The notes beneath the pieces were generated by a model. The model searched no databases and was not told the DNA's origin. It saw only the letters and a program-made list of their open reading frames with translations. This document shows, piece by piece, positions 13,597 to 23,069 of a stretch of DNA of 64,000 nt (positions are counted from its first letter, which is position 1; every line of letters begins with the position of its first letter). A program made the translations under genes and the position numbers. This DNA is from Sandaracinaceae bacterium (lineage in GTDB: Bacteria > Myxococcota_A > Polyangia > Polyangiales > Sandaracinaceae): NCBI GenBank assembly GCA_019637095.1, contig JAHBWG010000001.1, forward strand, positions 1-64,000, written 5' to 3'.

Positions 13597-14721
13597 GTGA
13601 TCAAGTACCTCGGGAGCAAGCGCGTGCTGTTGGGCCCGATCGTCGCGGCGGTCCGCGGGCTCGGGCCCGACGTGCGCTCGGCGCTCGATCTGTTCAGCGG
13701 GACGGCGCGCGTGGGCCACGCGCTCAAGAAGAGCGGGCTCTTCGTCACGGCGAACGATCACCTGACGTACGCGGCGACGCTGGCCGCCGCGTACGTGGCC
13801 GCCGACGCGCGCGTGTGGGCGGCGCCGGCGCGGGCGCTGCTCGCCGAGCTCGCGGCGATCCCCGCGGGGCCAGAGGGGTGGTTCACGCGGCAGGTCGCGC
13901 GCGAGGCCCGCTACCTCCAGCCGCACAACGCGGCGCGCGTCGAGGCGATCCGCGAGGCCATCGCGGCGCGCGCGCTGCCGGCGCCGCTCGAGGCGATCGC
14001 GCTCACGTCGCTGATGGAGGCGGCCGATCGCGTGGACTCGACGGCGGGCGTGCAGATGGCCTACCTGAAGTCCTGGGCCGCGCGCAGCCACAACGCGCTC
14101 GAGCTGCGGGTGCCCGCGCTGCTCGCCGGAGAGGGCGCCGCGCTCCAGCTCGACGCGAGAGACGCCGCCGCGACCGAGGCCGACGTCGCCTACCTCGACC
14201 CGCCGTACAACCAACACAGCTACCTCGGGAACTACCACGTGTGGGAGACGCTCGCGCGCTGGGACGCGCCCGAGACGTACGGTGTCGCGAACAAGCGCGT
14301 CGAGTGCAAGACGTACAAGAACGCGTTCAACTCGCGCGTCCGCATCGGCGCGGCGCTCGCCGAGGTCATCGCGCGCGTGCGCGCGCCCGAGCTCGTCGTG
14401 TCCTTCAGCGACGAGGGCTTCCTCGCGCGCGAGGAGCTCGAGGCGATGCTCGGCGCGCGCGGGCACGTCCGCGTGGTCGCGGCGCGCTACGAGCGCTACG
14501 TCGGCGCCAAGATCGGCATCTACGACCCGAAGGGGAACAAGGTCGGGCGTCCGTCGCACCTCGAGAACACGGAGATGATCTTCATCGTCTCGCCCGAGCG
14601 GGCGCGCGCCGAGGCGGCCGCCGCGCGCTGCCTCGCGGCGCTCGGCGAGCGGGCCGCCGGCGCGGCGAGCGCGGCAGGTACCGCGGGCACGAACGTGCAG
14701 CTCGAGCTGCCGCTGCGGTAG
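13597..14721 (+). CDS. DNA adenine methyltransferase, D12 class
   Basis: This 374-residue enzyme is predicted to transfer a methyl group from SAM to adenine N6 in DNA. The start GTG gives MIKYLGSKRVLL, the usual D12-class N-terminus. The SAM-binding motif DLFSGTARVG lies near residue 30, with AND at the end of the next strand, and the catalytic DPPY is in YLDPPYNQHSYLGNYHVWETL near residue 205. The region between them probably contributes to target choice. The closing strand ENTEMIFIVS is also typical. No classic restriction gene is adjacent, but a Uma2 nuclease-like gene diverges 89 bp away. It could be an orphan regulator, a self-protecting enzyme or half of an unusual R-M pair. Target sequence cannot be read from the protein. 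Confidence 0.88.
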   Translation: MIKYLGSKRVLLGPIVAAVRGLGPDVRSALDLFSGTARVGHALKKSGLFVTANDHLTYAATLAAAYVAADARVWAAPARALLAELAAIPAGPEGWFTRQVAREARYLQPHNAARVEAIREAIAARALPAPLEAIALTSLMEAADRVDSTAGVQMAYLKSWAARSHNALELRVPALLAGEGAALQLDARDAAATEADVAYLDPPYNQHSYLGNYHVWETLARWDAPETYGVANKRVECKTYKNAFNSRVRIGAALAEVIARVRAPELVVSFSDEGFLAREELEAMLGARGHVRVVAARYERYVGAKIGIYDPKGNKVGRPSHLENTEMIFIVSPERARAEAAAARCLAALGERAAGAASAAGTAGTNVQLELPLR

Positions 14722-14818
14722 ACTGCCGGCGCGCGCGGACCGATCCGCGCGAGGATGTGGTTCCTTGGCTGTCGGAGACGACCCGCCGCGAGGCCGGCCG
14801 CGCTCCATCGAGGTGCTC

Positions 14819-17383
14819 GTGACGATTCGCCCGGCTTGGCTCTTGGCTCTGACCCTCGTGGCGCCGCTCGGCGCGGGATGCGACGGCGACACGGCGACGG
14901 ACGGCGGCACCGACGCCGCGCCCGGCGACGCCGGCCCGGTCGAGCCCGCGTCGCTCGCGCACTGCTCGTTCGAGACGGCGCCGCCGACCGGCGGCGCGGG
15001 CGGCACGGTGAGCGCGGGCGCGCTCAGCGCCGGGGTCGCCGAGTCGTTCATCGACGTCCCGCTCGGCACGGCGGTCGGCTCGTACACCGCGCGCGCCGAG
15101 AGCTTCGGCAACCAGGGCTTCATCCCGCGCCCCGACAACCGGCGCACGCTGCTCGCCAACGCGTTCGCGCCGTCCGTCGGCCTCGAGACGATCCCGCGGA
15201 TCCGCGCGCTCGCGCTGCGCGCGGGCGGCGAGACGGTCGTGATCATGAAGGTGGACCTCTCGCTCAGTTACCAGGGCTTCGTGCACGACGTCGAGGCCGC
15301 GCTCGGGCCCGAGTACTCGGGCAAGGTGATCATCGCGGCGAGCCACTCGCACTCGTCGTTCGGCAACTACACCGGGCACAGCGGGATGAAGGTCGGCTTC
15401 GGCGACCTGCGCGGCACGGTGTACGGCGCGATGATCGATCAGCTCACGGCGACCGCGCGCGCCGCGATCGACGCGCTCGAGCCGGCCCGGATCGGCTTCT
15501 CGCTGAACGCGGGGTTCGACCCGGACAACCGCGTGAACCGCGACCGGCGCAGCGAGAACAACGAGCTCGCCGGGGGATCCTTCGACGACGCGCAGCTCTT
15601 CGTGATCCGCGTGGACACCGCCGGCGGCGCGCCGATGGCGATGCTGCCGGTGTTCGGGATGCACGGGATCATCCACGACGCGGACAACACGATCGTGTCC
15701 ACCGACGCGCCGGGCGGGCTCGAGCGCGTGCTCGAGGAGAGCTTCGATCGCGAGGTCCTGGTGATGCACCTGCAGGGCGCGGGCGGGGACGTCTCGCCCG
15801 CGGGCATGGGCTCGACCGACTGCGCCGGGGCGCGGGTGTGCACGGACTTCGCGCGCGCGGAGACGATCGGGCACTACGCGCTCGCCGAGGTGCGCGCGGC
15901 GTGGGAGGCGGCCGGCGCGGACATGCAGGCCGAGGTCGCGCTCGAGATGCTCACGCGCACGATCCCGCTCGGCCCCGACTGGCGCACCTTCTCGATCCGC
16001 GACGGCGCGCTCACGTACGCCGAGTTCGACGGGCGGCGCGTCGCCGACGGGCGCGTCTACGGCGACGACGGCCGGCTCCTGTCGCCCATCGACGAGTTCA
16101 ACGCGCCGCACGGCGCGGCCCTCTGCGGCGCGGGCGACGACCTCGGACTGCGCCTGCCGCGCGCGCTCCTGCCGGGGACCGACGACCTCTTCGAGTACTC
16201 CTACTACAACTGCCTCAAGGTCGATCAGATCGTGAACGTGCTGAGCTCGATCGTCGACGTGCCGTTCGAGCCGACGCCGCTCTGCGAGACGACGACGACG
16301 ACGGTGAGCGCGCTGCGCATCGGCGAGTGGATGATCGCGACGCTGCCCGGCGAGCCGGTGACGCTCCTGCGCGACCACGTCCAGACGCTCTCGCCGATGC
16401 CGCCCGAGCGCACGATCGTGGTCGGCTACGCGCAGGACCACGGCGGCTACCTGCTGCGCCCGGAGGACTGGCTCTCCGGCGGCTACGAGCCGAGCATCTC
16501 GTTCTGGGGTCCGCTCGAGGGCGAGTACGTCGCGGAGCAGCTCGCGGCCGTCATGCGGCTCGCGACGACGCCGGAGCGCGAGGACGGCAACGCGGGCGGC
16601 ATCGGGCACCCGGTCGTCGCGCGCGTGACCGACGACATCCCGCTCGACGACGCGCCGCTGCGCGGCACGGTGCCGAGCGCGGCGCCGGAGTACCTGCTCG
16701 CGCACCGCTTCCAGACGCTCACGACCGTGCAGCCGCCCGCGACGGTGCGGCGCATCGAGAACGTGTTCTTCACGTGGATCGGCGACGACCCGCTCCGCGG
16801 CACGCCGCGCGTGGTGCTCGAGCGCGAGGTCGCGCCCGGTGACTTCGAGCCGGTGCGGCGGCGCAGCGGGCGGCCCGTCCAGGACGGTGACCTGCTCCTG
16901 ACGTGGACGCCCAACCCGATCCTCCGAGAGGCGGGGGTCCCGCGGACGCACTACTACACGGTCGAGCTCCAGGTCGCCTCGCCGCTGGGCATGCCGGGCC
17001 TCGAGTCGCTGCCGGCGCGGCGCGGCTTCCCGCTCGGGCGCTACCGCTTCCGCGTGACGCACCGCAACTACGACGTCGCGAGCGATCCGTTCGAGGTGGT
17101 GCCCGCGACGCTCGAGGCGAGCGTGGAGCGCGCGGGCGCGGACGCGACGATCACCCTCGGGGTGCTCAACGCCGCGGGCTACCGCCTGCTCGACATGAGC
17201 GGCGCGCGCTCGAACCAGCTCGTGCCCCTGCGCGGCGCGACGATCGTGGCGACGATCCCGGGCGGCGGCGAGCCGCAGACGCTGACCGCCGACGATCAGG
17301 GCCGCGTGACCGTGACCGCGCCGGCAGGGACCACGGTCACGTTGACCGACGAGTACGACAACACCGTCACCGTCACGCTGTGA
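14819..17383 (+). CDS. neutral/alkaline ceramidase-like lipoprotein
   Basis: This predicted lipoprotein of about 854 residues resembles non-lysosomal neutral ceramidases. The GTG at 14819 follows GAGG and gives a clean signal peptide with lipobox GAGC; the frame's longer form would hide it. Ceramidase-like blocks are visible: IIAASHSHSSFGNYTG with likely zinc histidines, VNRDRR, MHGIIHDADN, and LQGAGGDVSPAGMG. The C-terminal third looks like Ig-like strands (YYTVELQVASPL, ITLGVLNAAG). The expected activity is cleavage of ceramide or related lipids, plausible for a predator that attacks membranes and for a sphingolipid-making myxobacterium. The His and Asp ligand set has not been aligned residue by residue. 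It stands alone, 97 bp after the methyltransferase. Confidence 0.8.
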   Translation: MTIRPAWLLALTLVAPLGAGCDGDTATDGGTDAAPGDAGPVEPASLAHCSFETAPPTGGAGGTVSAGALSAGVAESFIDVPLGTAVGSYTARAESFGNQGFIPRPDNRRTLLANAFAPSVGLETIPRIRALALRAGGETVVIMKVDLSLSYQGFVHDVEAALGPEYSGKVIIAASHSHSSFGNYTGHSGMKVGFGDLRGTVYGAMIDQLTATARAAIDALEPARIGFSLNAGFDPDNRVNRDRRSENNELAGGSFDDAQLFVIRVDTAGGAPMAMLPVFGMHGIIHDADNTIVSTDAPGGLERVLEESFDREVLVMHLQGAGGDVSPAGMGSTDCAGARVCTDFARAETIGHYALAEVRAAWEAAGADMQAEVALEMLTRTIPLGPDWRTFSIRDGALTYAEFDGRRVADGRVYGDDGRLLSPIDEFNAPHGAALCGAGDDLGLRLPRALLPGTDDLFEYSYYNCLKVDQIVNVLSSIVDVPFEPTPLCETTTTTVSALRIGEWMIATLPGEPVTLLRDHVQTLSPMPPERTIVVGYAQDHGGYLLRPEDWLSGGYEPSISFWGPLEGEYVAEQLAAVMRLATTPEREDGNAGGIGHPVVARVTDDIPLDDAPLRGTVPSAAPEYLLAHRFQTLTTVQPPATVRRIENVFFTWIGDDPLRGTPRVVLEREVAPGDFEPVRRRSGRPVQDGDLLLTWTPNPILREAGVPRTHYYTVELQVASPLGMPGLESLPARRGFPLGRYRFRVTHRNYDVASDPFEVVPATLEASVERAGADATITLGVLNAAGYRLLDMSGARSNQLVPLRGATIVATIPGGGEPQTLTADDQGRVTVTAPAGTTVTLTDEYDNTVTVTL

Positions 17384-17982
17384 TCGCGCGGGGCGCCCCG
17401 GGGCCGAGCGCCGCATCGTAGAGCGCGTCGACGTCGAGGACGGCGTCGACCGACACGAGCTCCACCTGCTCGCTCGGGCCCGCGACGACGCGCACCCAGG
17501 CGCCGTCGGGGCCGCGACGCCGCACCTCGATCGCCCGCTCGCGATGCGCGACGAGGACGTACTCGGCGAGCGTCGGGATCTGCGCGTAGTGGACATCGAA
17601 CTTGTCCCCTCGGTCGTCGTCCTCGGTGCTGTCGCTGGTGATCTCCACGAGCACCGTCGGAGAGAGCACGGTGTGGCCCTTCGGGTCGTTCGGGTCGAGC
17701 TGCGGCGCACCGCACAGCACCGTGATGTCCGGGTAAGTCGCCTTGCCCGTCGCGAGGATCCGCACGCGCAGATCCGACGTCGCGACGCGGCGAGGGCCGC
17801 CGCGGAGCTGCAAGCCGAGCTCGGTGATCAGCGCCCCCGCGAGGAGGGCGTGCTCCACGGTCCCTCCGGCCATCGCGTAGAATCTCGCCGTCGAGGTACT
17901 CGTGTCGGACGTTGCTGTCCGCCTCGAGGTCGAGGTAATCGTCGTAGGAGTAGCGGTTCCGGCGCGGCGCGACGGAGGTCAT
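17373..17982 (-). pseudogene. Uma2-family gene broken by a one-base insertion
   Basis: The first 35 codons (MTSVAPRRNRYSYDDYLDLE...HEYLDGEI) and the rest of the gene (YAMAGGTVEHALLAGA onward) are both typical Uma2, but they lie in different frames. Removing one base at 17880 restores the usual family sequence EIYAMAGGT. The downstream frame keeps the family features (PDITVLCG, PTVLVEITSDST, DKFDVHYAQIPTLAEYVLV). A downstream ATG at 17873 could still make a 166-residue N-truncated protein. The 3' end overlaps the ceramidase-like gene by 11 bp. Either a decayed gene or a sequencing error; the rest of the frame is well kept, so the change is recent in any case. Confidence 0.8.
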
Positions 17983-18028
17983 GCTTCGGGATAGCACGAG
18001 CCGGATCGACGCAGAAGCCGGGCCGGGC

Positions 18029-20233
18029 TCAGAACCGGCGGACCGGCACGGGCACCGGCGCGCCGCTCGGCTCGCCGGGCATCGCGATCTGCATCTGGAC
18101 GTCGAGCCCGCGGTCGCGCACGTGGGCGGTGCGGCTCGAGAGGTCGAAGCGCATCTCCGGGTCGCCGTCCTGGTGGGTCATCCCCGGATCGAACGCCGCC
18201 ACGAACTGCTGCCCCTCGGCGCGGCAGCGGTTGTAGCCGCTCGAGCCCGCACCGTACACGACGCGGCCGCCGCAGCGGATGTTGAACCTGCAATTGAAGT
18301 TGCCCGAGCGCACGGCGCGCACGGCGATGGTGCAGACGCCGCCCGAGCCGCCGATGACCCGGCCCTCGTAGACCGCGCCCGCGCGCTCGCGCGCCTGCGC
18401 GAGGAGCTGGTTGGCCTGCGCGAGCTGCGCCGGCGCGACGCCGCGCATGTAGGTGACCGACTGCGCGGCGAGGTACGCCGCGGCCGGGTCGGAGCCGAGC
18501 GACTGGCTCGCGCGCGCGAGCCGCTGGCTGGCGAGCTGCCCGGTCGCCTGCACGACCTCGGGCCGCGCGCGGTAGTTGCTCGTCGGCGGGAGCGTGTCGA
18601 ACGTGACGAACGCCGTCGACGGGTCCCCGCGCGTGAGCGCGGCGACGCCGCTCTGGTAGGTCGCCTCCTCCTGTTGGAGGGCCGACGCGCGGTCGCGACA
18701 GGCGGTCGCGTCGGCGTCGCCCGGACGCACGCGCAGCGCGGTGTCGGCGTGCCCGATCGCGACGGCCGGTGTCTCGGCGGTGATCGCGGCGTGGCAGTCG
18801 GCGAGCGCCTGCTCGTAGCTCGGGCCGGTGGGCGCCGGCTCGCGCGCGTCTCCGTCGCCGCTCTCGCCCTGCGCCGAGCGCGGCTCGTCGGAGTCGTCCG
18901 CGCGGTCCATCGCGACGACGATGCCGATGGCCGCGATCGCGCCGAGCGCGAGGACGGCCGCGGCGCCGAGCCCGAGGAAGAGCCCGAGGTTGCTCTTGGG
19001 CGGAGGCCCGAAGTGGTAGGCCGGCGGAGGCGTGACGGCGCCGCCGGGGTACGACGCGTAGCCGGGGCTCGTCATCGGGCCGGCGACCGAGCCCGCGCCG
19101 AACGGCGAGCCGTAGGGCACCGGGGTCGGCCCCCCGCCGGGCGGCGGCGTGTGCGGCGAGGGCGAGCCGTACGGCGGCGGCGTGTGCCCGCCGTACGGCG
19201 GCGGCGTGTGCCCGCCGTACGGCGGCGGCGTGTGCCCGCCGTACGGCGGCGGCGTGTGGCCGGGCGCCGAAGGCGCGAAGCCCGCCGCGCCGGGGAGCGC
19301 CGAGGCGTCGAGCGCCATCGTGCCCATCATCGCGGTGCCCGCGTAGTGCGCGGGCGAGAGCGCGACCTTCAGGCCCTCGAGGCAGTGCTGCGCGCTCGGG
19401 TAGCGCTCGCTCGAGTCGCGCGCGAGGCAGCGCGCGAACCACGAATCGAACGCGGGGGTGAGCGCGACGCCCACGCCGAGCTCGCGGATCCGCAGGCTCG
19501 GCGGCGTGATCGGCGCCACCACCGCCTCGTGGATGAACTGCGCGAAGCCGCCCTCGCGGCCCGGCTGCGCGCTCAGCCAGTAGGGGCGGCCGGCGAGCGC
19601 GTAGAACCCGATGAGCCCGAGCGCCCACACGTCGGTCTGCGGGCCGATGCGCCCCTGCGCCTGCGCCTGCTCGGGCGCCATCCAGAACGGCGTCCCGATC
19701 GCCTGGCTGCCCGACGCGGTCATCGCCTCCTGCGTGAGCTTGGCGATCCCGAAGTCGAGGATCTTCGCGACGAACGGGAGCCCGACGCGGCGCGCCTTCG
19801 CGACGAAGAGGTTCTCGGGCTTGAGGTCGCGGTGCACGATCCCCACCGCGTGCGCGGCGGCGAGGCCGTGGCAGGTCTGCTCGAACAGGCTGAGCACCTC
19901 GTTGGCGGGCAACGGCCCGCGCTGCGTGACGAGCTCATCGAGGCTCTGCCCCTCGAGCAGCTCCATCGCGAGCCACGGCTGCCGCGTGGCCTCGTCGACG
20001 CCCGCGCCCACGACCTCGACGATGTGCTCGCTCTGGATCTGCGAGCCCACGCGCGCCTCGGTGACGAAGCGCTCCACGTACGCCGGGTTCGCCACGTAGG
20101 TCGGGTGCAGCACCTTGAGCGCGCGCTGCCGGCCCGTCGCGAGCTGCGTCGCGACGTACACCGTCCCCATCCCGCCCTCGCCGAGCAGCCGCTCGACCCG
20201 GCAGCCCCCGATGACCGTGCCCGGCTGAAGCAC
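18029..20233 (-). CDS. membrane-anchored Ser/Thr protein kinase with extracytoplasmic domain
   Basis: This 734-residue Hanks-type kinase has a glycine loop GEGGMG (18-23), ATP lysine K40, HRDLKPEN (134-141), DFG (160-162) and MAPEQ (185-189), so it should be active. Residues 300-400 are a Pro/Gly/Tyr-rich linker with four copies of GHTPPPYG. A single membrane helix follows (about 425-450, LGLFLGLGAAAVLALGAIAAIGIVVAM). The outer part has TPR-like helices (about 480-630) and a beta-rich Cys-containing end (VCTIAVRAVRSGNFNCRFNIRCGG). The kinase thus probably senses something outside the inner membrane. It lies 9 bp after a MAPEG gene and may share its transcript. Confidence 0.93.
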   Translation of the reverse strand: MLQPGTVIGGCRVERLLGEGGMGTVYVATQLATGRQRALKVLHPTYVANPAYVERFVTEARVGSQIQSEHIVEVVGAGVDEATRQPWLAMELLEGQSLDELVTQRGPLPANEVLSLFEQTCHGLAAAHAVGIVHRDLKPENLFVAKARRVGLPFVAKILDFGIAKLTQEAMTASGSQAIGTPFWMAPEQAQAQGRIGPQTDVWALGLIGFYALAGRPYWLSAQPGREGGFAQFIHEAVVAPITPPSLRIRELGVGVALTPAFDSWFARCLARDSSERYPSAQHCLEGLKVALSPAHYAGTAMMGTMALDASALPGAAGFAPSAPGHTPPPYGGHTPPPYGGHTPPPYGGHTPPPYGSPSPHTPPPGGGPTPVPYGSPFGAGSVAGPMTSPGYASYPGGAVTPPPAYHFGPPPKSNLGLFLGLGAAAVLALGAIAAIGIVVAMDRADDSDEPRSAQGESGDGDAREPAPTGPSYEQALADCHAAITAETPAVAIGHADTALRVRPGDADATACRDRASALQQEEATYQSGVAALTRGDPSTAFVTFDTLPPTSNYRARPEVVQATGQLASQRLARASQSLGSDPAAAYLAAQSVTYMRGVAPAQLAQANQLLAQARERAGAVYEGRVIGGSGGVCTIAVRAVRSGNFNCRFNIRCGGRVVYGAGSSGYNRCRAEGQQFVAAFDPGMTHQDGDPEMRFDLSSRTAHVRDRGLDVQMQIAMPGEPSGAPVPVPVRRF
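19164..19261 (-). repeat. 24-bp tandem repeat, 4 units, in kinase linker
   Basis: Four near-identical 24-bp units encode GHTPPPYG in the flexible linker between the kinase domain and the membrane helix. They are in frame, so changes in copy number would only alter linker length. Confidence 0.85.
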
Positions 20234-20242
20234 GCCCCGATG

Positions 20243-20668
20243 CTACCCGCGCGTCAGGTGGAGCGCCACGAGGATCCCCATCCACACGACGCACACGATC
20301 TGCACGAGGAAGAACGTGAAGCGGATGTTGACGACGAGCCCCCGCCCCGACGCGACGTGCGCGATCGTCTGGCACACGCGGGCGCCGAGGTAGACCATCG
20401 CGAGCACGTCGAGGGTGCCGGAGCTCGCGCCGGCGACCGCCCCGGTGAGCACGACCGACGCGAAGACCGGAAGGTTCTCGACGCAGTTCGCGTGCGCGCG
20501 CATCGTGCGGCGGTAGCGCTCGCCGCCGTGCGGCGTGTCCGCGGGGAAGTCGCCCGGCCGCGCCGCGCCGGAGAGCACCCGGCTCACCCGCGGCGTACCG
20601 ATGCCGACCACGACGACGAGCAGGGTGTGCGCGGCGAACAGGAGCAGACAGATCAGCGGGATGCTCAT
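20243..20668 (-). CDS. MAPEG-family membrane protein
   Basis: This 141-residue protein has four hydrophobic segments. The family signature is present as RAHANCVENLPVFASVVL near residue 65, with the Arg-x-x-x-Asn-x-x-Glu pattern of MAPEG proteins (microsomal glutathione transferase and eicosanoid enzymes, plus many bacterial members). It ends in a helix VVWMGILVALHL. Most bacterial MAPEG proteins have no known substrate; glutathione-linked detoxification or lipid metabolism is the usual suggestion. It lies between the asparaginase gene (20 bp upstream) and the kinase gene (9 bp downstream), all on the same strand. Confidence 0.85.
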   Translation of the reverse strand: MSIPLICLLLFAAHTLLVVVVGIGTPRVSRVLSGAARPGDFPADTPHGGERYRRTMRAHANCVENLPVFASVVLTGAVAGASSGTLDVLAMVYLGARVCQTIAHVASGRGLVVNIRFTFFLVQIVCVVWMGILVALHLTRG

Positions 20669-20688
20669 CGCTCCCCGATAGCACGGCG

Positions 20689-21741
20689 TCAGGGGTCTTC
20701 GGTGAGCTCGCCGCGCAGCGAGCGGCCGGCGAGCGCGCGGACCTCGTCGAGCGGCAGGCCCTGGCCGAGGAGGTACGCGAGCTTGGTGAGCGCGGCCTCG
20801 GGCGTCATGTCGGCGCCGGGCACCACGCCCGCGTCGACGAGCGCCTGGCCCGCGGCGTAGCTCGGGCGCACGTGGCCCTTGAGGCACTGCGAGACGTTGA
20901 CGATCACGACGCCCCGCTCGCTCGCGGCGCGCAGGACCCCGATGAGGTCGTCGTCGCGATCGGGGGCGTTTCCCGCGCCGAAGCTCTCGAGCACGAGGCC
21001 GGCGAGCGGCGGCGCGAGGAAGTTCTCGAGGATGCGGCGCGTGATCCCGGGATAGAGGCGCAGCGAGGCGACGTGCGGATCGAAGCGCGTGTGCACGCGG
21101 AGCGGGCCCGCGGGCGCCGGCCGCACGAGGTGCCACGCGACCTTCACGTCCACGCCGACCTCCGCGAGCGGCGGCAGGTTCGGCGAGGCGAACGCGTCGA
21201 GCCCGACGGCGTCGACCTTCGTCGCGCGGCAGCCGCGCAGGAGCTTGTGGTGGAAGTAGAGGCCGACCTCGGGGATCGCGTAGTGCCCCGCGATGCCGAG
21301 CGCGCCGAGCAGGTTGTCGAGCGCGTCGTTGCGCAGCCGCTCGATCGGGATCTGCGCGCCGGTGAGGATCACCGGCTTGGCGAGCCCGTCGAGCATGAAC
21401 GCGAGCGCGCTCGCGGTGTACGCCATCGTGTCGGTGCCGTGCACGACGACGAAGGCGTCGTAGTCGTCGTACGCGCGCTCGATGTCGGTCGCGAAGCGCG
21501 CCCAGTGCGACAGGTCGAGGTTCGCCGAGTCGAGCGGGACCTCGTACGCCGCGACGTCGTAGTGGATGCGGCGGCCGCTCGCGGACGGGCGCGTCGTGAA
21601 CTTCGGCTGCGTCGGATCGTGGAGCTGCGGCTGCTGCGCGATCTGCTCGGCGAACCAGCCGGCGACGGGCTCGTAGACACCGCGCGCGTTCTTGCGCATC
21701 CCGATCGTCCCGCCCGTGTAGAGCACGAGCACGCGCGACAT
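20689..21741 (-). CDS. type I L-asparaginase
   Basis: This protein of about 350 residues is predicted to hydrolyse L-asparagine to aspartate and ammonia in the cytoplasm. The first catalytic block VLYTGGTIGM is at residues 6-15 and the second VVHGTDTMAYTASAL near 80-95; ILTGAQIPIE and VESFGAGNAP-like LESFGAGNAP also match the family. No signal peptide is present, as expected for the type I form. The start ATG was chosen because GGAG precedes it and the protein then begins one strand before the catalytic loop. It is the first gene of a run with the MAPEG and kinase genes and diverges from kbl. Confidence 0.93.
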   Translation of the reverse strand: MSRVLVLYTGGTIGMRKNARGVYEPVAGWFAEQIAQQPQLHDPTQPKFTTRPSASGRRIHYDVAAYEVPLDSANLDLSHWARFATDIERAYDDYDAFVVVHGTDTMAYTASALAFMLDGLAKPVILTGAQIPIERLRNDALDNLLGALGIAGHYAIPEVGLYFHHKLLRGCRATKVDAVGLDAFASPNLPPLAEVGVDVKVAWHLVRPAPAGPLRVHTRFDPHVASLRLYPGITRRILENFLAPPLAGLVLESFGAGNAPDRDDDLIGVLRAASERGVVIVNVSQCLKGHVRPSYAAGQALVDAGVVPGADMTPEAALTKLAYLLGQGLPLDEVRALAGRSLRGELTEDP

Positions 21742-21869
21742 GGGCTCCGTGGGCTCCGCCGGCACCATCGGCCGCCACGCTAGCACCGTGAGCTTCGTCC
21801 GTGGCGCGCGTCGACGCCGCCGGGGGCCCTGGATATGCTGCCGCCCCACCCGACCCTCGGAGGCCTGCC

Positions 21870-23069
21870 GTGAGTGATCCGTCCTTCCTCGAAGCGCTCG
21901 CGCGCGAGCTCGACTCGATCCGCGAGCAAGGGCTCTACAAGGCCGAGCGCGTGATCGTCTCGCCGCAGTCGGCGGACATCGAGGTCTCGACCGGCGAGCA
22001 CGTCCTGAACTTCTGCGCGAACAACTACCTCGGCCTCGCGAACCACCCGCGCGTCGTCGAGGCGGCGGCGAGCGCCGTGAAGAAGCACGGCTTCGGCATG
22101 AGCTCGGTGCGCTTCATCTGCGGGACGCAGGACGTGCACAAGGCGCTCGAGCAGCGGCTCAGCGCGTTCCTCGGGACCGAGGACACCATCCTCTACTCGA
22201 GCTGCTTCGACGCGAACGGCGGCCTCTTCGAGGCGCTCCTCGGGCCCGAGGACGCGATCGTGAGCGACGCGCTCAACCACGCCTCGATCATCGACGGCGT
22301 GCGGCTCTGCAAGGCCAAGCGCTACCGCTACGCCAACCGCGACATGAGCGAGCTGCGCGAGCGCGTGAGGGAGGCGCGCGCGGACGGCGCGCGGCACGTG
22401 ATGATCGCGACCGACGGCGTCTTCTCGATGGACGGCTACGTCGCGACGCTGCGCGAGCTCTGCGACATCGCCGACGAGCACGGCTGCCTCACGATGGTCG
22501 ACGACTCGCACGCGGTCGGGTTCATGGGCGAGCGCGGCCGCGGCACGCACGAGCGCTGCGGCGTGATGGGCCGCATCGACGTGATCACCGGCACGCTCGG
22601 CAAGGCGCTCGGCGGCGCGTCGGGCGGCTACACCTCGGGCCGCGCGAAGATCGTCGAGATGCTCCGGCAGCGCAGCCGGCCCTACCTGTTCAGCAACACG
22701 CTCGCCCCGGCGATCGCGGCCGCCTCGATCGCGGTGCTCGATCTGCTCGAGGGCGACGACGCGCTGCGGCGGCGCCTGTTCGACAACGGCGCGCGCTTCC
22801 GCGTGGGCATGGAGGCGCTCGGCTTCTCGCTCTTGCCCGGCGAGCACCCGATCATCCCGGTGATGCTCGGCGACGCGAAGCTCGCGACGCAGATGGCCGA
22901 CGCGCTCCTCGCCGAGGGGATCTACGTGATCGGCTTCAGCTACCCGGTCGTCCCGAAGGGCGCGGCGCGTATCCGCACGCAGATGAGCGCGGCGCACGAG
23001 CCCGCGCACGTCGATCGCGCGATCGAGGCGTTCGCGAAGGTCGGCCGCGCGATGGGGGTGATCGCGTGA
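21870..23069 (+). CDS. kbl: glycine C-acetyltransferase (2-amino-3-ketobutyrate CoA ligase)
   Basis: This 399-residue PLP enzyme converts 2-amino-3-ketobutyrate and CoA to glycine and acetyl-CoA, the second step of threonine breakdown through threonine dehydrogenase. The GTG start has GGAGG seven bases upstream. Family features are clear: [34 protein letters not shown] and the PLP lysine in [14 protein letters not shown]. Its stop overlaps the start of tdh by 4 bp, so the two steps are made together. The length matches the E. coli enzyme. It diverges from the asparaginase gene, with about 128 bp between the two starts. Confidence 0.96.
   Translation: MSDPSFLEALARELDSIREQGLYKAERVIVSPQSADIEVSTGEHVLNFCANNYLGLANHPRVVEAAASAVKKHGFGMSSVRFICGTQDVHKALEQRLSAFLGTEDTILYSSCFDANGGLFEALLGPEDAIVSDALNHASIIDGVRLCKAKRYRYANRDMSELRERVREARADGARHVMIATDGVFSMDGYVATLRELCDIADEHGCLTMVDDSHAVGFMGERGRGTHERCGVMGRIDVITGTLGKALGGASGGYTSGRAKIVEMLRQRSRPYLFSNTLAPAIAAASIAVLDLLEGDDALRRRLFDNGARFRVGMEALGFSLLPGEHPIIPVMLGDAKLATQMADALLAEGIYVIGFSYPVVPKGAARIRTQMSAAHEPAHVDRAIEAFAKVGRAMGVIA

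Noticed and set aside
14582-17710. Antisense open frame of about 1040 codons opposite the ceramidase-like gene
   Set aside because: No domain or motif is visible and the composition is Arg/Ala/Glu-rich; the plus-strand gene has clear family motifs.
19164-19261. 24-bp repeats that might suggest a regulatory iteron or CRISPR-like array
   Set aside because: They encode an in-frame GHTPPPYG linker in a kinase gene and have no spacers.
21742-21869. Possible glycine riboswitch before kbl
   Set aside because: The kbl-asparaginase gap is too short and shows none of the conserved aptamer blocks.
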